Shown: positions 13,901-25,750 of the stretch, piece after piece
How positions within the stretch are numbered: the first letter of the stretch is position 1
How the letters are laid out: each line of letters opens with the position of its first letter
From: Cocos nucifera
Taxonomy: Eukaryota > Streptophyta > Magnoliopsida > Arecales > Arecaceae
DNA length: 64,000 nt
Assembly: GCA_006176705.1 (NCBI GenBank)
Contig: QRFJ01000366.1
Coordinates: 372,001-436,000, forward strand
Direction of reading: 5' to 3'
The notes under the pieces: generated by a model
Seen by the model: only the letters and a program-made list of their open reading frames with translations
Database searches by the model: none
What the model was told of the DNA's origin: nothing
Translations under genes and position numbers: made by a program

Positions 13901-15000
13901 CTTAAAAATTTTCAGACATCCACTCCTAACCTGGCTACTAAAAGCATAACTCTGTTCCTCCAAGGAGTCCAAAGAAATCAAATTCTTTTTCAACTCCAGT
14001 ACATGCCTGACATTTGATAATGTATGAATAATTTCATCATACATCCTCATCCTGATAGAGCCAACTCCAGCTACTTTGCATGGATGATCATCTCTAAGGC
14101 TGACACTTCCACCATCAGCCTTCGGTAGGTAGCAAACCACTCTTGATGAGAAGTATAATGGTGCGAGTATGTTGAATCCAATATCCACATGATATCACAC
14201 TCTGTGAACCCATCTGATATAACTAACAGGTCTTCTCTACTGCTCACAGAAGCTGTATCATCCTCTTTATTGGCCTTTCTTTTTTCTAATCTCAAAAGGA
14301 GATAATCTCTTCTTATGTGTTTAGGTTGATGATATTTATAACATTTCAATATCTTCCTCTAATCCCGAGACTTCGACCTACCCTTGGATTTTTCTCTTGC
14401 CTTCTCCTTTGATCTTCCCTATCTTTCATTCACAGCCAAGATATCAGACTTAGGATCTTTCTTGCAGATCTTCTCTCTTTGCTCATTTGATCTGAGCACA
14501 CCAACAACCTCTTCATAGTTAGGGTCTCCTTCCCATAAACTAAAGTTGTTATGAGACCATTATATGAACTTGGAAGAGAACATAATAGCAGCAATGCTCG
14601 ATCCTCCTCGTCAATCTTCACATCAAAACTCATCACCTCAGACTATATAGTTGTTTCTTCAACCATAGCTTGTTCGTCATATTTTTCCCCATGTATGTAT
14701 TTTCCAGTCTTGTCCAAAGCCCCTTTGCCGTAGTCTCTATGCAAACCTCGAGCAAAACCTAATTGACCAAGTACATCTAGATTGTGCTGAAAGCAATTTC
14801 CTCCAACTCTTTCAAATCCTAAGCACTGATCTTTTTTGGTCTTTCTCTTGTTAAAACCTTATAGATCCTCTACTGAACCAATAAGTCCTTTATCCTTTGC
14901 TGCCATAGGGTAAAGTTCCTCTTGCCATCAAACTTCTCAAAATCCACCTTGAATCCACTCGATCTCTTAACTTCAAACAAGTCAAGAATAGGTCCCTAAC
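10984..15000 (-). pseudogene. Element G gag-pol pseudogene
   Basis: A Tork-type polyprotein in sense order from right to left. Gag is at about 14430..15000 (FDGKRNFTLWQQ, later LVYGKETLTMKRLL). The zinc knuckle near 14310..14349 is decayed, CYKYHQPKHIRRDY, with two Cys positions now Tyr. The protease motif LDST replaces LDSG. Integrase lies near 13000..13960 with YYRMGHMS, CKPCIFGKQH and DLVYSDVW. RT is near 11843..12500, and RNase H ends near 10984 with KVHTKKNQFDALMKILP. The RT catalytic YVDD reads YIDG. Frameshifts and stops occur throughout. The longest open piece, 13502..14188, covers the protease tail and the N-terminal half of integrase. The C-terminal ORF runs on into the LTR to 10888. 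Confidence 0.82.
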
Positions 15001-15221
15001 ACCCTTCTTCGATCACACAGTAGTAATACTATCCTTCAAAGAAGATCTAAATGCCCTAGATCCTCTTTTCAACCATTTGTATCACTGTCCCTTCGTGTAA
15101 CCAATCTCCACCTTGATCTAGAGATAAATAATGAAGAAATAAGAAGATTTTGGATAAAACCTAGTGCAACAGATCATGGATGTAGTAACCTTAGGTGACT
15201 TTCTTTCTTCCATGCAACATC

Positions 15222-15233
15222 GCTTTGATACCA
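15222..15233 (-). other. Element G primer-binding site
   Basis: The sense TGGTATCAAAGC lies two bases inside the 5' LTR. It is tRNA-Met type with one change from TGGTATCAGAGC. Confidence 0.75.
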
Positions 15234-15235
15234 AC

Positions 15236-15848
15236 TATTGGGATAAACTATCCTCTCTCAAACCAACGTGGTAGTTGGTGATTAGCGAAGCAATAAGGAA
15301 TAATCTCCTAGGATCAATGCGAAAGCAAAATAATGGATTCAAGAGAAAAGAGAGAAAGAGAGCACAAGAGTTTTTCGAAAGAAAAGAGCTTTATTTCATG
15401 AATTCAGCATCATCTACAATCTTGAACTATTTTTAGTATTTATACTTTATAAAAGGATTAAGCTCCAAGATCATAGAAAATTTTTTAAAATTCAAATATC
15501 CCACATACACAAAATAAATCAGCAAAAATTGAGTTGGCCTAGTTTCAGACTAAGCCGGCTAACCTATAATTGGATCGACTCAGTTTGAGATTGAGCCGAC
15601 TCAGTTGTGTTCCATGCCAACAGTCCAAAAATGCTGCTTTCTATTAGAATTTTCTTCTAAGATATAGCCAACCTAGTCCTAGACTGAGCCAGGCCAATTT
15701 TCAACTTAGCCGACTCAATCTCAGGATGAGTCAGCCCAATTTTTGAACTTTGCTATCTAGACTGATTTCTCTTCTGACTTGCTCTCGTCGTTTCATGACT
15801 TGTCTTCTCATGTTCCTAAGACTTGGGAGTGCCACTTTTGAGCTCACA
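15236..15848 (-). repeat. Element G 5' LTR
   Basis: 613 bases, from TATTGGGATAAAC to GAGCTCACA. A sense TATA box (TATAAATA) lies at 15437..15444. Several substitutions and small indels separate it from the left LTR. Confidence 0.88.
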
Positions 15849-16007
15849 TAGTACGCACTAAGGAGTTAGTGTAATTTTTTGAATTAGAGGTAGAGGCTAT
15901 CAATTCATTAAAAATAGTGGAAGAATCTTTGGACTAAAGTCCATATCTTTAGGATTAATTAATTTGAATACTAATAAGATTTTATATTTTTCTTTCAGAT
16001 AAATAGA

Positions 16008-19000
16008 ATGGCTAGTGTTAGTCTGCTCCATTCATTATTGGATAGTGGCAAGTATTTAGGACCTGAATACGAGAGGTCTAGTGTTGACTCTAATCTGGCA
16101 GACCCAAAGAGGAATGGTCCTCTTGACCTGAATAGGCTGAATAGGAGAAATCAGCAAATGGTTGCTGGTCAAGACTATTATATGATAACATCTTATAATT
16201 TCTTCATTTGTGATACATCTACCTCGGTATTAGATATTGGGAGTCCAATTCACATATGCAATTCATTGCGTGGACTTCAAATTGGTAGAAAGTTTGAGAA
16301 TGGCAAAAGATTCCTTAATGTTGGGGATGGAAGTAAGGTTCCAATCATAGCATTGGAAACTCTTGAACTTGTTTTCAAAAATAATAATGTTGTTTTAAAT
16401 AACTATCATTATTGTCCATCTTTTATGATTAACATAATATCTGTTGGGCTTTTGGTCTAAGATGGTTATTGTTTGTTAATAAAAAAAAATTATTGTGATA
16501 TCATTATGAATGATGTTATAGTAATGCGAGGATAATTAAGAAATGACATTTATATTTTATCATAGTCTATTAATATAATGTACATATCAAATAAATGCCC
16601 AAAACTAGATCATATCTCTGATGCCTATCTTTGGCACTATCGACTAGGTCATATAGACAAGAATAGGATCAATAGGTTAGTCAAGGAGTACATCATTGAC
16701 ATCGATGATTGTGAATCATTAAATACCTATGAGTCCTACGTTCTCGGTAAGATGACCAAATCACCTTTTACTGAAAAGGATGAATGGGCCACTAAGCTTC
16801 TAGGTCTAGTACGTATTGATGTATATGGACTTATGAACATATGTGTTAGAGGTGGGTATTACTACTTCATTATATTTACTAACGATCTATCGAGGTATGG
16901 GTATATCTATCTTATGAAGAGTAAATCTGATTCATTTGAAATGTTCAAATGATATCAAAATGAGGTAGAAAAATAACATGGAAAGAGTATTAAAACTCTT
17001 TGGTCTAACACTGAGGAGGTGAATACCTTTCTAATGAGTTTTTGATAGATCTAGGAGAGAATTAGATTCTCTCACAATGGATCCCTCCTGGAACATCACA
17101 GCATAATGGTATAACTGAAAGAAGGAATCGAACCCTGTTGGACATGATTCAGTCCATGATGGGGTTTGCAAGTCCGCCAATTTTATTTTAGGGGTATGCA
17201 CTCGAGACCACTTATTTTATTTTGAGCAATGTTTCGAGCAAATCTATTACAAAGACTCCATATGAGATATGGTCTGGGCGTATGCTGACACTCTCTCACT
17301 TTAGGATTTTGAGATGTTCGATTTATGTTAAATGTTTGTAGCCAGAAAAGCTTGGACCTAAGTCTGATAAATGCTTGTTTATAGGATACCCTAGGAAAAC
17401 TAGGAGTTATTACTTCTACCTTGCTAAAGAACAAAAAGTGTTCATCAGCAATAAGATAGTCTTTTTGGAAAAAGAGTTCCTTAGGAAAGGAACTATTGTC
17501 TCTAATGTTGAACTTAGTAAAGTTCGACAAGTGGAAGAACCGAATCATTCTAGTGAACCTACAAAACTAGATTTGATAAGATCAAACCTAGAGCCCATTG
17601 TTGTGGCACCTTTAAGGAGATCCGATACAGTACCGCATCAACTGGATAGATATTATAATTTCTTAATCTGAGATGGTGATCTTATCAAACTTGATGAGAA
17701 TGATGAGGATCCGATCACCCACATGGATGCCATGCAGAGGTCTGAATCCGATAAATGGCTAGAAGCCATGAAGTCTAAAATGGAGTCCATGAAGGTCAAC
17801 AGTGTATGGACACTGGTTGATCCACCTAAAGGGGTAAAACTCATTGGGTGTAAGTAAATTTTCAAAAGAAAAATGGATGCAGATGGAAAGGTGGAGACCT
17901 ATAAAGCTCATTTAGTTGCCAAGAAATATCGTCAACATTATGGTATTGACTATGATGAGACATTATTTTTGATAATAATGCTTAAATGAATTCAAATTAT
18001 GCTTACGGTAGCAGCACATCTTGACTATGAAATCTGATAAATGAATGTAAAGATAGCTTTCCTAAATGGAGAGCTGGATGAAGAGGTGTATATGATACAA
18101 CCTAAGAGATTCACATCTACAGATGAGTCTAAAGTGTACAAGCTTTAGAGATCCATTTATGGATTGAAGCAGGCATCACAAAGTTGGAACATGCATTTTG
18201 ATAAAGTGATCAGAACATATGGCTTCGTTAAGAATGGAGAAGAATCCTGCATGTATAAATGGGCTAATGGTTCTATAGTAGTATTTCTTATATTGTATGT
18301 CGATGATATTCTCTTAATCGAGAATGACATCCCTGCATTATAGGGAATAAAGGTTTGGCTATCATCACAATTCTCCATGATGGACTTGAAAGAGGCTTCC
18401 TATATCCTAGGGATGAAGATCTATAGAGATAGATCTAAAAGGTTGCTTGGTTTATCCCAGTCCATGTACATCGATACCATACTAAAGTGGTTCGATATGG
18501 CAAATTTAAAAATGGGCTATCTTTCGATAGGCCATAGAATTACTCTCTCAAAGAGGGATTGTCCAACAACTCCTCAAGAGAGAGAGAGCGTATGAGTATG
18601 ATTCCATATGCTTTGGCAGTGGGTTCTATTATGTACATCATGACGTGTATGAGATCAGATATGGTATACTCACTAGGGATAGTAAGTAGATACCAGTCTG
18701 ATCTAGATGAGAATCACTGGAAGGTTGTAAAGACAATCCTGAAGTATTTGAGAAATACTAAGGACCGGTGGCTCATTTATGGAGATGCTGACTTAAAACT
18801 TATGGAATATATTGATTTTAGTTTTCACTCAGATCATGATGATAGTAAGAGTGTGTCAGGTTATGTATTTATCCTGAATGGTGGAGTGGCCTGCTGGAAG
18901 AGTTCTAAGCAGTATAATGTGGCCGATTTTACATGCAAGGTGGAGTATGTTGTGGCATCTAATGCTATGAAGGAAGTTGTGTGATTGCGAAAGTTCATCA

Positions 19001-19284
19001 ATGAGCTGGGAGTGGCACCCTCCATGGATGGTCCAGTTCTACTATACTATGACAGCACTAGAGCCATAGCTCAAGCGAAGGAGCTGAAGGCACATCAGTG
19101 CACCATGCATATTCTACATTGCTACCATCTTGTACAAGAGATCATGGAGTGAGGTGATATCAATCTTCAGAAGATCGACAAAAAGAAGAACGTGGCTGAC
19201 TCATTTACTAAGGCTCTCGGAATCAAAGAGTTTGATAATCTCAAATAGAAGTGGGGTATTCGATACTATTCTGAGTGGCTTTAG
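16008..19284 (+). pseudogene. Element F gag-pol pseudogene with gag deleted
   Basis: The ATG at 16008 opens MASVSLLHSLLDSGK, a copia Gag start. The frame then passes within about 60 codons into the pre-protease region and a protease-like VLDIGSPIHIC; the rest of Gag and the zinc knuckle are gone. Integrase is at about 16620..17480 (HYRLGH, TERRNRTLLDM). RT is near 17700..18420, with YVDD at 18296..18307 and SIYGLKQAS upstream. RNase H runs to 19284, where it ends YYSEWL. At least ten in-frame stops and several frameshifts are visible. 'TTTTTCTTTCAG' just upstream of the ATG looks like a splice acceptor, as in A, C and D. Confidence 0.82.
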
Positions 19285-19297
19285 CCAAAGTGGGACT
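19285..19297 (+). other. Element F polypurine tract
   Basis: CCAAAGTGGGACT lies between the RNase H stop and the LTR start TATTAGAAAATATATCC (TGTTGGAAAA.. in copy H). Confidence 0.65.
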
Positions 19298-22200
19298 TAT
19301 TAGAAAATATATCCTAAAGCCAATCATTTAGGTTGTAGATAGTTAAGTTGTATGTATTTTGAACTTAAAATATATAAATAAATAAAATTATTTTTTTGGC
19401 TTTTCATCACTCTTGTGCATCTTCCTATAATAAACTCTAATGTAGTGATGTTTTTAGGAGTATTTAGACTTGACAAAGGAGGATTTATCACTTAGTCCTT
19501 AAACTTGTTCACGACCAAATGATACATTATTACCTAGGATGATAACATATCAAGTGTAGGTCATTGTGCACCATAAGTATTGATTATCCTCTTAATCAAG
19601 AAGTATGGAGATACTATTATGGCATGCGGGTAAAGTGTAGGGGTACATTGTTAGAAAGGGAAGGACAAATTACATGCATGTAATTCAAAACTATTTTAAA
19701 ATCACAGTGGAATAAAATAGATTAACTATTTTATCCTGCATTAAATCAGATCTAAAACCTTTTTTAACATGGATCTAAGACATATGAAATCCAAATTTAA
19801 TTTGGAAGATCAGATCTCATACCATATCGTGGGTCGAAGAACTTCGCAGTCGATGATCAAAACTTGATAGGTTCCTGAAGCCGAGCAAATGCCCGGCCTC
19901 TACAGGTATCCACACGAGATCCGATCTGATCTAAGACTTATCTATCTCCCCAGGGTGCTAGCTCCCTTGTAGAGAAGATCTTTTGATAATTCATTTTAAC
20001 CTTATTTAGATCTGAAAGATGATCTTTAGCCAAAGAAGCAATTAAGGTAGAAGAAAAAATAGCAGTTGTGCAGCTTTCTTCCTTGGAGTGTCATGCCTTG
20101 TACTAATGGAGTTTTTCCTTCAAACATGGAAGGGAGAATGCCAACAAGTCTCTCTCTCACTGTAGTGGCTAGCCAAATTTTGTTCAGATCAAAAAGATCC
20201 CCTTAGAGATGTCCCAAAGATAGATCTTTTATGGGGGCGCCTAGAAGAGTCTTGATAGAGTCAAACTCTATCAAACATTCAAATTAAATTTTAAATTCAA
20301 ATCAAAACTCATCCATATCTAAATGGGAGGATAAGTGGTTGATCAAGAGGTGAAAAAATATGAAAAACCACATGCAAATCTGAAATTTGCATGAGAAGAG
20401 AAGGAGCATGGACAAAGGGTGGCGCATGGAAGAGTCCTTCACAAAATGGACTCTAGGATTTTGGATTGAGCCTCAAATCAAAAATAATTTGGTTTAAACC
20501 CAAATATCTAATTGAACCTAATCTAATTAAATCTCTAATTCAATTAAATTCTAATCTAATTAAAATTTAATTGAATCTAAATTTAGATCAAATCAGAAAT
20601 TGATTCCATGATAATTGAGTTATCTCATAACTCAATCAAACCAAACCCAATTCAAGTCAAACTAAATCTAATTCAATTAGACTTGATTTAAAACTTATTT
20701 TTCAATCTAATTAAGTCTAATTAGTAATCAAATTACTAATTTATACTCTTTGAATTAATTATCAATCGTATTGACAATTATATCCTTAACAATTCACAAT
20801 CATCGATCAATCATCGGATCAATTAAAAATCTCTTTTGTATGATCTCGTAGGTTATATTCTATCTGATAGTGAGATACATTATGATCTCTATCATAATAT
20901 CATTAAAACTTTTTTTGATTGGTTGGATCAATTCCAACACTATCTATCGAGAATCATCAATCATCAAGATGATGCTCGTGGGTCCCATAATCCACCAATG
21001 ATACCCAGCAGTATGTCATGGCAATCCAGTAGAATGAAAGTATAAACCTCCAGGTATAGTTATCGTACAATTCAATCCTTCTATTAAAAATCCTGACTTG
21101 ATGGAGGTCATGGATAATTCATTAAACCCCATCATCAGTGATATGCAAGATTGGCTCGATTTGAGTTCTCTTATGAATCTCGTGGAAACTTCTTTGCAGT
21201 ATTCACTTTGCTTTAGCCAAAGACTTAGTGAACTCAGTCTCGCAAATCACATAGGATTATATCTTTTCTACTAAGATCGATAGATTTTAAGTACATCCTA
21301 CTCTCAACAGTGAACTTGAACCCACCATAGCCAACATACATAGGAAGGATCCAAAATGGCTAGGGACCAAGTAGACATGCAGTCAAACTATAGTAGCCTC
21401 ACTACAAATAGCCAATGCACCATAGGTCAAAGAACTAGTCATACCACTATAGCATCGAAAATATCACTGACGAGTGAGTAGACATCTAAGTTGTTTCTCA
21501 TAATGGCCACGCTCAGTGCAAGTTATTCTCTAACAACCACCTGTATTATCATCTGAGTGGCACCACACTACATAATCGAGACTAATCTGCCCGTGAACAA
21601 GGTGATCATGCATCAATCTAATTTAATCAATCACTGTCCATGATGATCTTTCAATTGGGAGCATTTAGAAATTAACCACTAATAGTGTATGTCTGAAATT
21701 CTCAACACCTTGAGAATATACAAAATCATCTTTATTAATTTTTAGGATAAATCATGGACACATAAACATGACTAAAAATAAAAATATCTTTTATTAAAAA
21801 TAAAAGTTTTACAAGTTCAAATACAAGCCCCGAAAAATAAATGTGTCAACTAATAATTGGCTTTCTAGGGCACACATCTAACATATATTTCACTGAATGT
21901 GATCTAACTGTGGAGCTCTCTACTGTCAAAAGTTGCTTGTAAAGGATATGGGTATAAGTATCCCTTAGACTTGAGATCATCACGATGACTTACAAACAAC
22001 TCACTGCACTTAGGTACCACACTACCAGAATTTCTAATTCAATATTAGAAGGCTACTGGTTGTAGTTAAGTACTTATGAAGTTGGTGTGTGAGTCAAGAT
22101 GAGATTGACCCCTCTAAGTGTTAGAGCAAGTACATCACTGTATTTTAATTTTGCAAAATTTTGGCTGGAATAGTTCATTCGATGAACATTGAATTTTGAA

Positions 22201-24335
22201 ATACACTATAAATGATTTTTTAGGATTGATAGTTAAACCCTAGGTCATCTTTTGAGCATTAAGGTCAAGGGGATGAATTATATGGTAATCATATGCGACA
22301 GGTTCGTCGATATTGCATTGTAACTATTCAACCTATCAGGACGTTGGGTATCATTGCTAGATGGTCATATCGATTGGTACAAAAAATTAGTTCATATGCT
22401 ATCAGCTTAGGATTCAAACCTATGGACTCACACATAATAGAAGTTTCTACCTGATCTGATGGTTGATCAAGAGTCCCAATGGTCTAGGACTCTATGATCA
22501 AGAGTTCTACTAGACTACAGCTTTAACTTTATGGGTCCCACAGGATTGAGACTCTAAATCTACTCATTTAGGGCTCTTTGATCAAGAGTTCCACTAGTCT
22601 AGGACTCTATGATCGTGAGTTCCATTCGTTTAGGATACTAGGTTCAAGAGTCCCATTGGATTGGTACTCTTCAAGAGTTTCATGTTGATGGAACTCTATT
22701 TTTCAGACACCCACCTGATTGAGGCTCTATATTTATTTGAGGATTAATTAGGAATTTGATTATTGATTAGCTTAATTTGATTGGGGGATTCAGATTTGAT
22801 CAAGTCTAATCGAATTGGATTCGATTGGATTTGACCTGATTAGATTATGTGATGAGCTAATCGCTATGGAAGATTCCACCCTGATTTGATCAGAATCTAG
22901 ATCTAATTAATTTTTAAATTGATTAAAATTTAATTGATTTGGGTTAAGCTTAATTTGATTATGTTTGATCTAGTCTAATTTGGTCTAGTTAAATTGGTTT
23001 GGTTGAAACAAATTTGAATGGGTCAAATTACATTTGAATTTTAAACACCCTTCTCCCTACGCCATCCCACTTTAACCATGCCCTCTCTCATGCAAATTTT
23101 GAATTTGCATGAGAGTTTTCCATGCCTAGAAGAAGTTTATGCCTTTCTTCTTTTCTCACTTTGACCTGGTCCAAGTGTTGGACCGGTTCAAACCAAGTTG
23201 AATTTTGAATTCAACTTTAAATGGTTTGAATTTTCTTCCTTTATCCTTATTTGCTTCCCATGCACTCTTTTGATTTTCTCACACACATTCTTATGTGTTC
23301 TTAGAGTGAACGTGTAGAAGGAGAGTTCTTCTGCATGTCAAACTCCTAGGGTGGGCATTGGGAAAGGGATAAGGACTTGCTTGAATTTTGAATTCAAGCA
23401 AGTGGTTCAAACCACTTAACCTCCTTCTTCTTATCCATCCCATGCCAATTTTTCTTGGAATTATTGCCAAATAAAATGGGATGATACTAAGGGTGTGTGT
23501 GGGTGTGCGTAAGGAGTTTTTGAGAAAGAAATCCAGAAAGGGGGTGCAAGTTTCGGGCATGGAAAATTTGAGGGAGAGAAGGTTAGTTTCTTATGCGCCT
23601 ACTTTTATTTCTCACACCAACTATTTTATTTTTCATTTTTTGGATGCCCACTTTAGATGTGATCTAATGGTTTTCTCTATAGAGAGGAAAGTCCTCTATC
23701 CATGAAAATTTATTTCATGATAAAATTCTAAATAGAGAAGGCATGAGAGCATTCTCGAGGCATCGGGGTTTTTTGGGTGTATGAAATCCTAGTATTAGGT
23801 TTCTGGATTCGAGTGGAGAGATAGAGTACTGTGAGTGCCCAATCGCCATCAAATTTCAAACATCACCTTGTCATCCTTCATACTACAGCATTTGATTTTT
23901 TGGAGCATCTAGGATATCAAGAGAAAAGCGATTAATTGGATCGATTGAAATCAGTCGTCAAAGATCCCGATGATGAGCTAGCACTCTAGTGGAGCTGGTC
24001 AAGACCAGGAGCTCCGTGTGGACCAACCGTAAAGGTCAGATAAGTGTGTAGCTATAGCGCATGCCAGATCTTTTTTTGGTGGATTCAGATCATGGAGATC
24101 ATCTACTTGCGCAAAGGTATTGTTTATGAAACACAAATCGGTCAATAAATGTGATTTGCTGATCCATCGCATTTAAATTTTTAATAATATATTAGCATGT
24201 CTAGGTCCTGAGTAGAATTTTATTGATTAGATCAATGCAAGCAATAAATTAATTTTAGATTAATTTAGCTTTTGCTGCTATTTAATTTTAAAATATTTCA
24301 AAAATGCATGCTTTAATCCTGCTCGATTTCCATCA
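19298..24335 (+). repeat. Element F 3' LTR, split by solo LTR E
   Basis: 19298..19648 and 21884..23300 match the H copy (62235 onward) in the same order, with only the E insertion between them. The remaining 23300..24335 has no partner in the window. I place its end near CCATCA at 24335, just before S pol sequence resumes. The first bases are TATTAG, so the canonical TG has decayed. The length without E is about 2.8 kb. Short ORFs here have no recognised homology. Confidence 0.7.
19649..21883 (-). mobile_element. Solo LTR E of a related long-LTR copia family
   Basis: The block TGTTAGAAAGGG..ATCTAACA interrupts the F LTR exactly where copy H is continuous (about 62580). The flanks TACAT (19644..19648) and TATAT (21884..21888) fit a target-site duplication with one change. 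In sense (minus) it begins TGTTAGATGTGTGCCC, like A, and shares the 'ccagcagtatg..ggcaa' and 'ggcctctac..gtatccac' blocks with A-D LTRs. There is no internal domain, so it most likely arose by LTR-LTR recombination. Confidence 0.75.
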
Positions 24336-24361
24336 GACACTATATTAATTTTGGAAAAAAA

Positions 24362-25390
24362 AATAATAACCTTCTTATAGTTTAAATTTATGTGGATGAT
24401 ATCATATTCACAGCTACTAATGAGGATATTTATCAAGATTTTGCTAAGTTAATGAAGGGTGAATTTGAAATTAGCATAGTCGGAGAGCTGACCTTCTTTC
24501 TAGGGTTTCAAATTAAACAATCAAAGGAAGTCATTTTCATCAACTAAACTAAGTACATCAACAAAATACTAAAAAAGTTTGGTATGGAGAATGGAAAGGA
24601 GATCGGTACACCAATGAGCCCCTCATGCAAACTCGACAAAGATGAAAATGGTAAAAATATAAATGAAAAGCTCTATAGCGTTATGATAGGATCTGTGCTC
24701 TATTTAATTGTATGTAGGCTTCATATATTATTTAGTATTTGCATATGTGCTAGATTCTAATCAAATTCTAAAGAATCACACTTATTAACTATTAAGAGAA
24801 TTTTTAGGTATCTAGTTGATACACATAACTTAGGATTATGGTACTTAAACCAATCCTCTATAGAGTTAATAGGATACTCTAATGCTAATTATGGAGGATG
24901 TAGAATAGATAGAAAAAGCACTAGTGGCACTTGCTAATTTCTAGGATTGAACTTAATTTCATGGTATAGCAAGAAGCAAAATGCTATAGCATTGTCAATG
25001 ATCAAGGCTGAATATGTTGCTATAGAAAATTGCTGTGCATAAATACTTTGAATTAAGCAACAACTCAAAGATTTTGGAATTAAATAAAATAATATTTTCA
25101 ATAGGTATGACAATACTAGTGCTCTAAATTTAATCAAAAATCCTATTCAACACTAAAGAACTAAGCATATTGAAATTAGACATCATTTCATTAGAGATCA
25201 TATTCAAAATAAAAATATTATACTTGAATTTATCTCAAATGAAAATTAATTTGCTGATATTTTTATAAAACCTCTAAATGAAGATAGATTTTCAAAAATC
25301 AAAGGTGAACTTGGAATTTATGATCCACTCAAAATTTGTTTTATCTTATATTTATTAAATAAGTATTATGCCTCCTCTTACCATCCTTAG
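24362..25390 (+). pseudogene. Element S pol 3' fragment (RT end and RNase H)
   Basis: Starts abruptly at LLIVQIYVDDIIF (YVDD at 24389..24400), just after the F LTR. It then follows the copia RT connection (GELTFFLGFQIKQS) and RNase H (STSGTC, IKAEYVA, HIEIRHHFIRDH, FADIFIKPL). The wording is that of Sirevirus pol. At least six in-frame stops are visible, for example after FIN and CARF, so it is inactive. Its N-terminal RT half is missing because F is inserted just upstream. Confidence 0.78.
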
Positions 25391-25460
25391 CACCCTTATT
25401 TCTACCTAGTGAAATCAAGAAAATTCTATTAGAAATTTCATCCTATGTAAAATTCTGCTT

Positions 25461-25590
25461 CTGCCCTCGAGATGTCTTGATTTATACTCGAGATATCTCG
25501 GTTGTAATCCGAGACATCTCGAATGGAAGTCGAGTCATCTCAATTTTTTGAGACTTCTTGTTTTTAAGTCAAGGCTTCTCGAATATCACG
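25461..25590 (+). repeat. Cluster of GAGAYNTCTC palindromes between pol and env-like ORF
   Basis: CTCGAGATGTCTTG, CTCGAGATATCTCGG, CCGAGACATCTCGAA, GTCGAGTCATCTCAA and related units recur about every 20 to 25 bases. The same motifs return in the S 3' LTR (near 57990..58260). Confidence 0.7.
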
Positions 25591-25750
25591 GGCCCCTCCA
25601 TTTTAGTTGACTTCCAAAAAGCCTTTCATCTCTTTCCTCATTCTCATTCATCAAGACCCCTCGTTCCAAACCCTCTCGAACTCCCTCCAACTCCCTCAAA
25701 TCCCTCGAATCACTGTTCCATTACTCTTTTCACTGGAATCCAAGATCCTA

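Larger units (their letters stand above)
10391..15848 (-). mobile_element. Element G: Tork-like Ty1/copia retrotransposon, complete but dead
   Basis: 5,458 bases with LTRs of about 0.6 kb at 10391..10983 and 15236..15848, a primer site at 15222..15233 and a polypurine tract at 10984..10996. The flanks CAGTA (10386..10390) and TAGTA (15849..15853) fit a 5-bp target-site duplication with one transition. Both LTRs start TATTGGG instead of TG. The Gag 'FDGKRNFTLWQ' block, the 'YRMGHMS' integrase motif and the short LTRs resemble the Tork/TNT1 clade of copia. It is inserted in the F leader. Confidence 0.85.
9648..24335 (+). mobile_element. Element F: Ty1/copia retrotransposon, 5' end off window or lost
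   Basis: The plus-strand element is assembled from a leader fragment (9648..10390 and 15849..16007), a decayed gag-pol (16008..19284), a polypurine tract and a 3' LTR (19298..about 24335). A and G sit in its leader and solo LTR E in its 3' LTR. A second copy of its LTR starts at 62235 (H). No 5' LTR or primer site is visible; I infer it lies left of A. F appears inserted in the RT region of element S, whose pol resumes near 24362. The right boundary is approximate because no target-site duplication can be checked. Confidence 0.65.

Noticed and set aside
22440..22740. 'Agagtyc..gactct' repeats in F and H LTRs as a CRISPR-like array
   Set aside because: Units vary in length and sequence, are part of a plant LTR, and occur at the same place in both copies.
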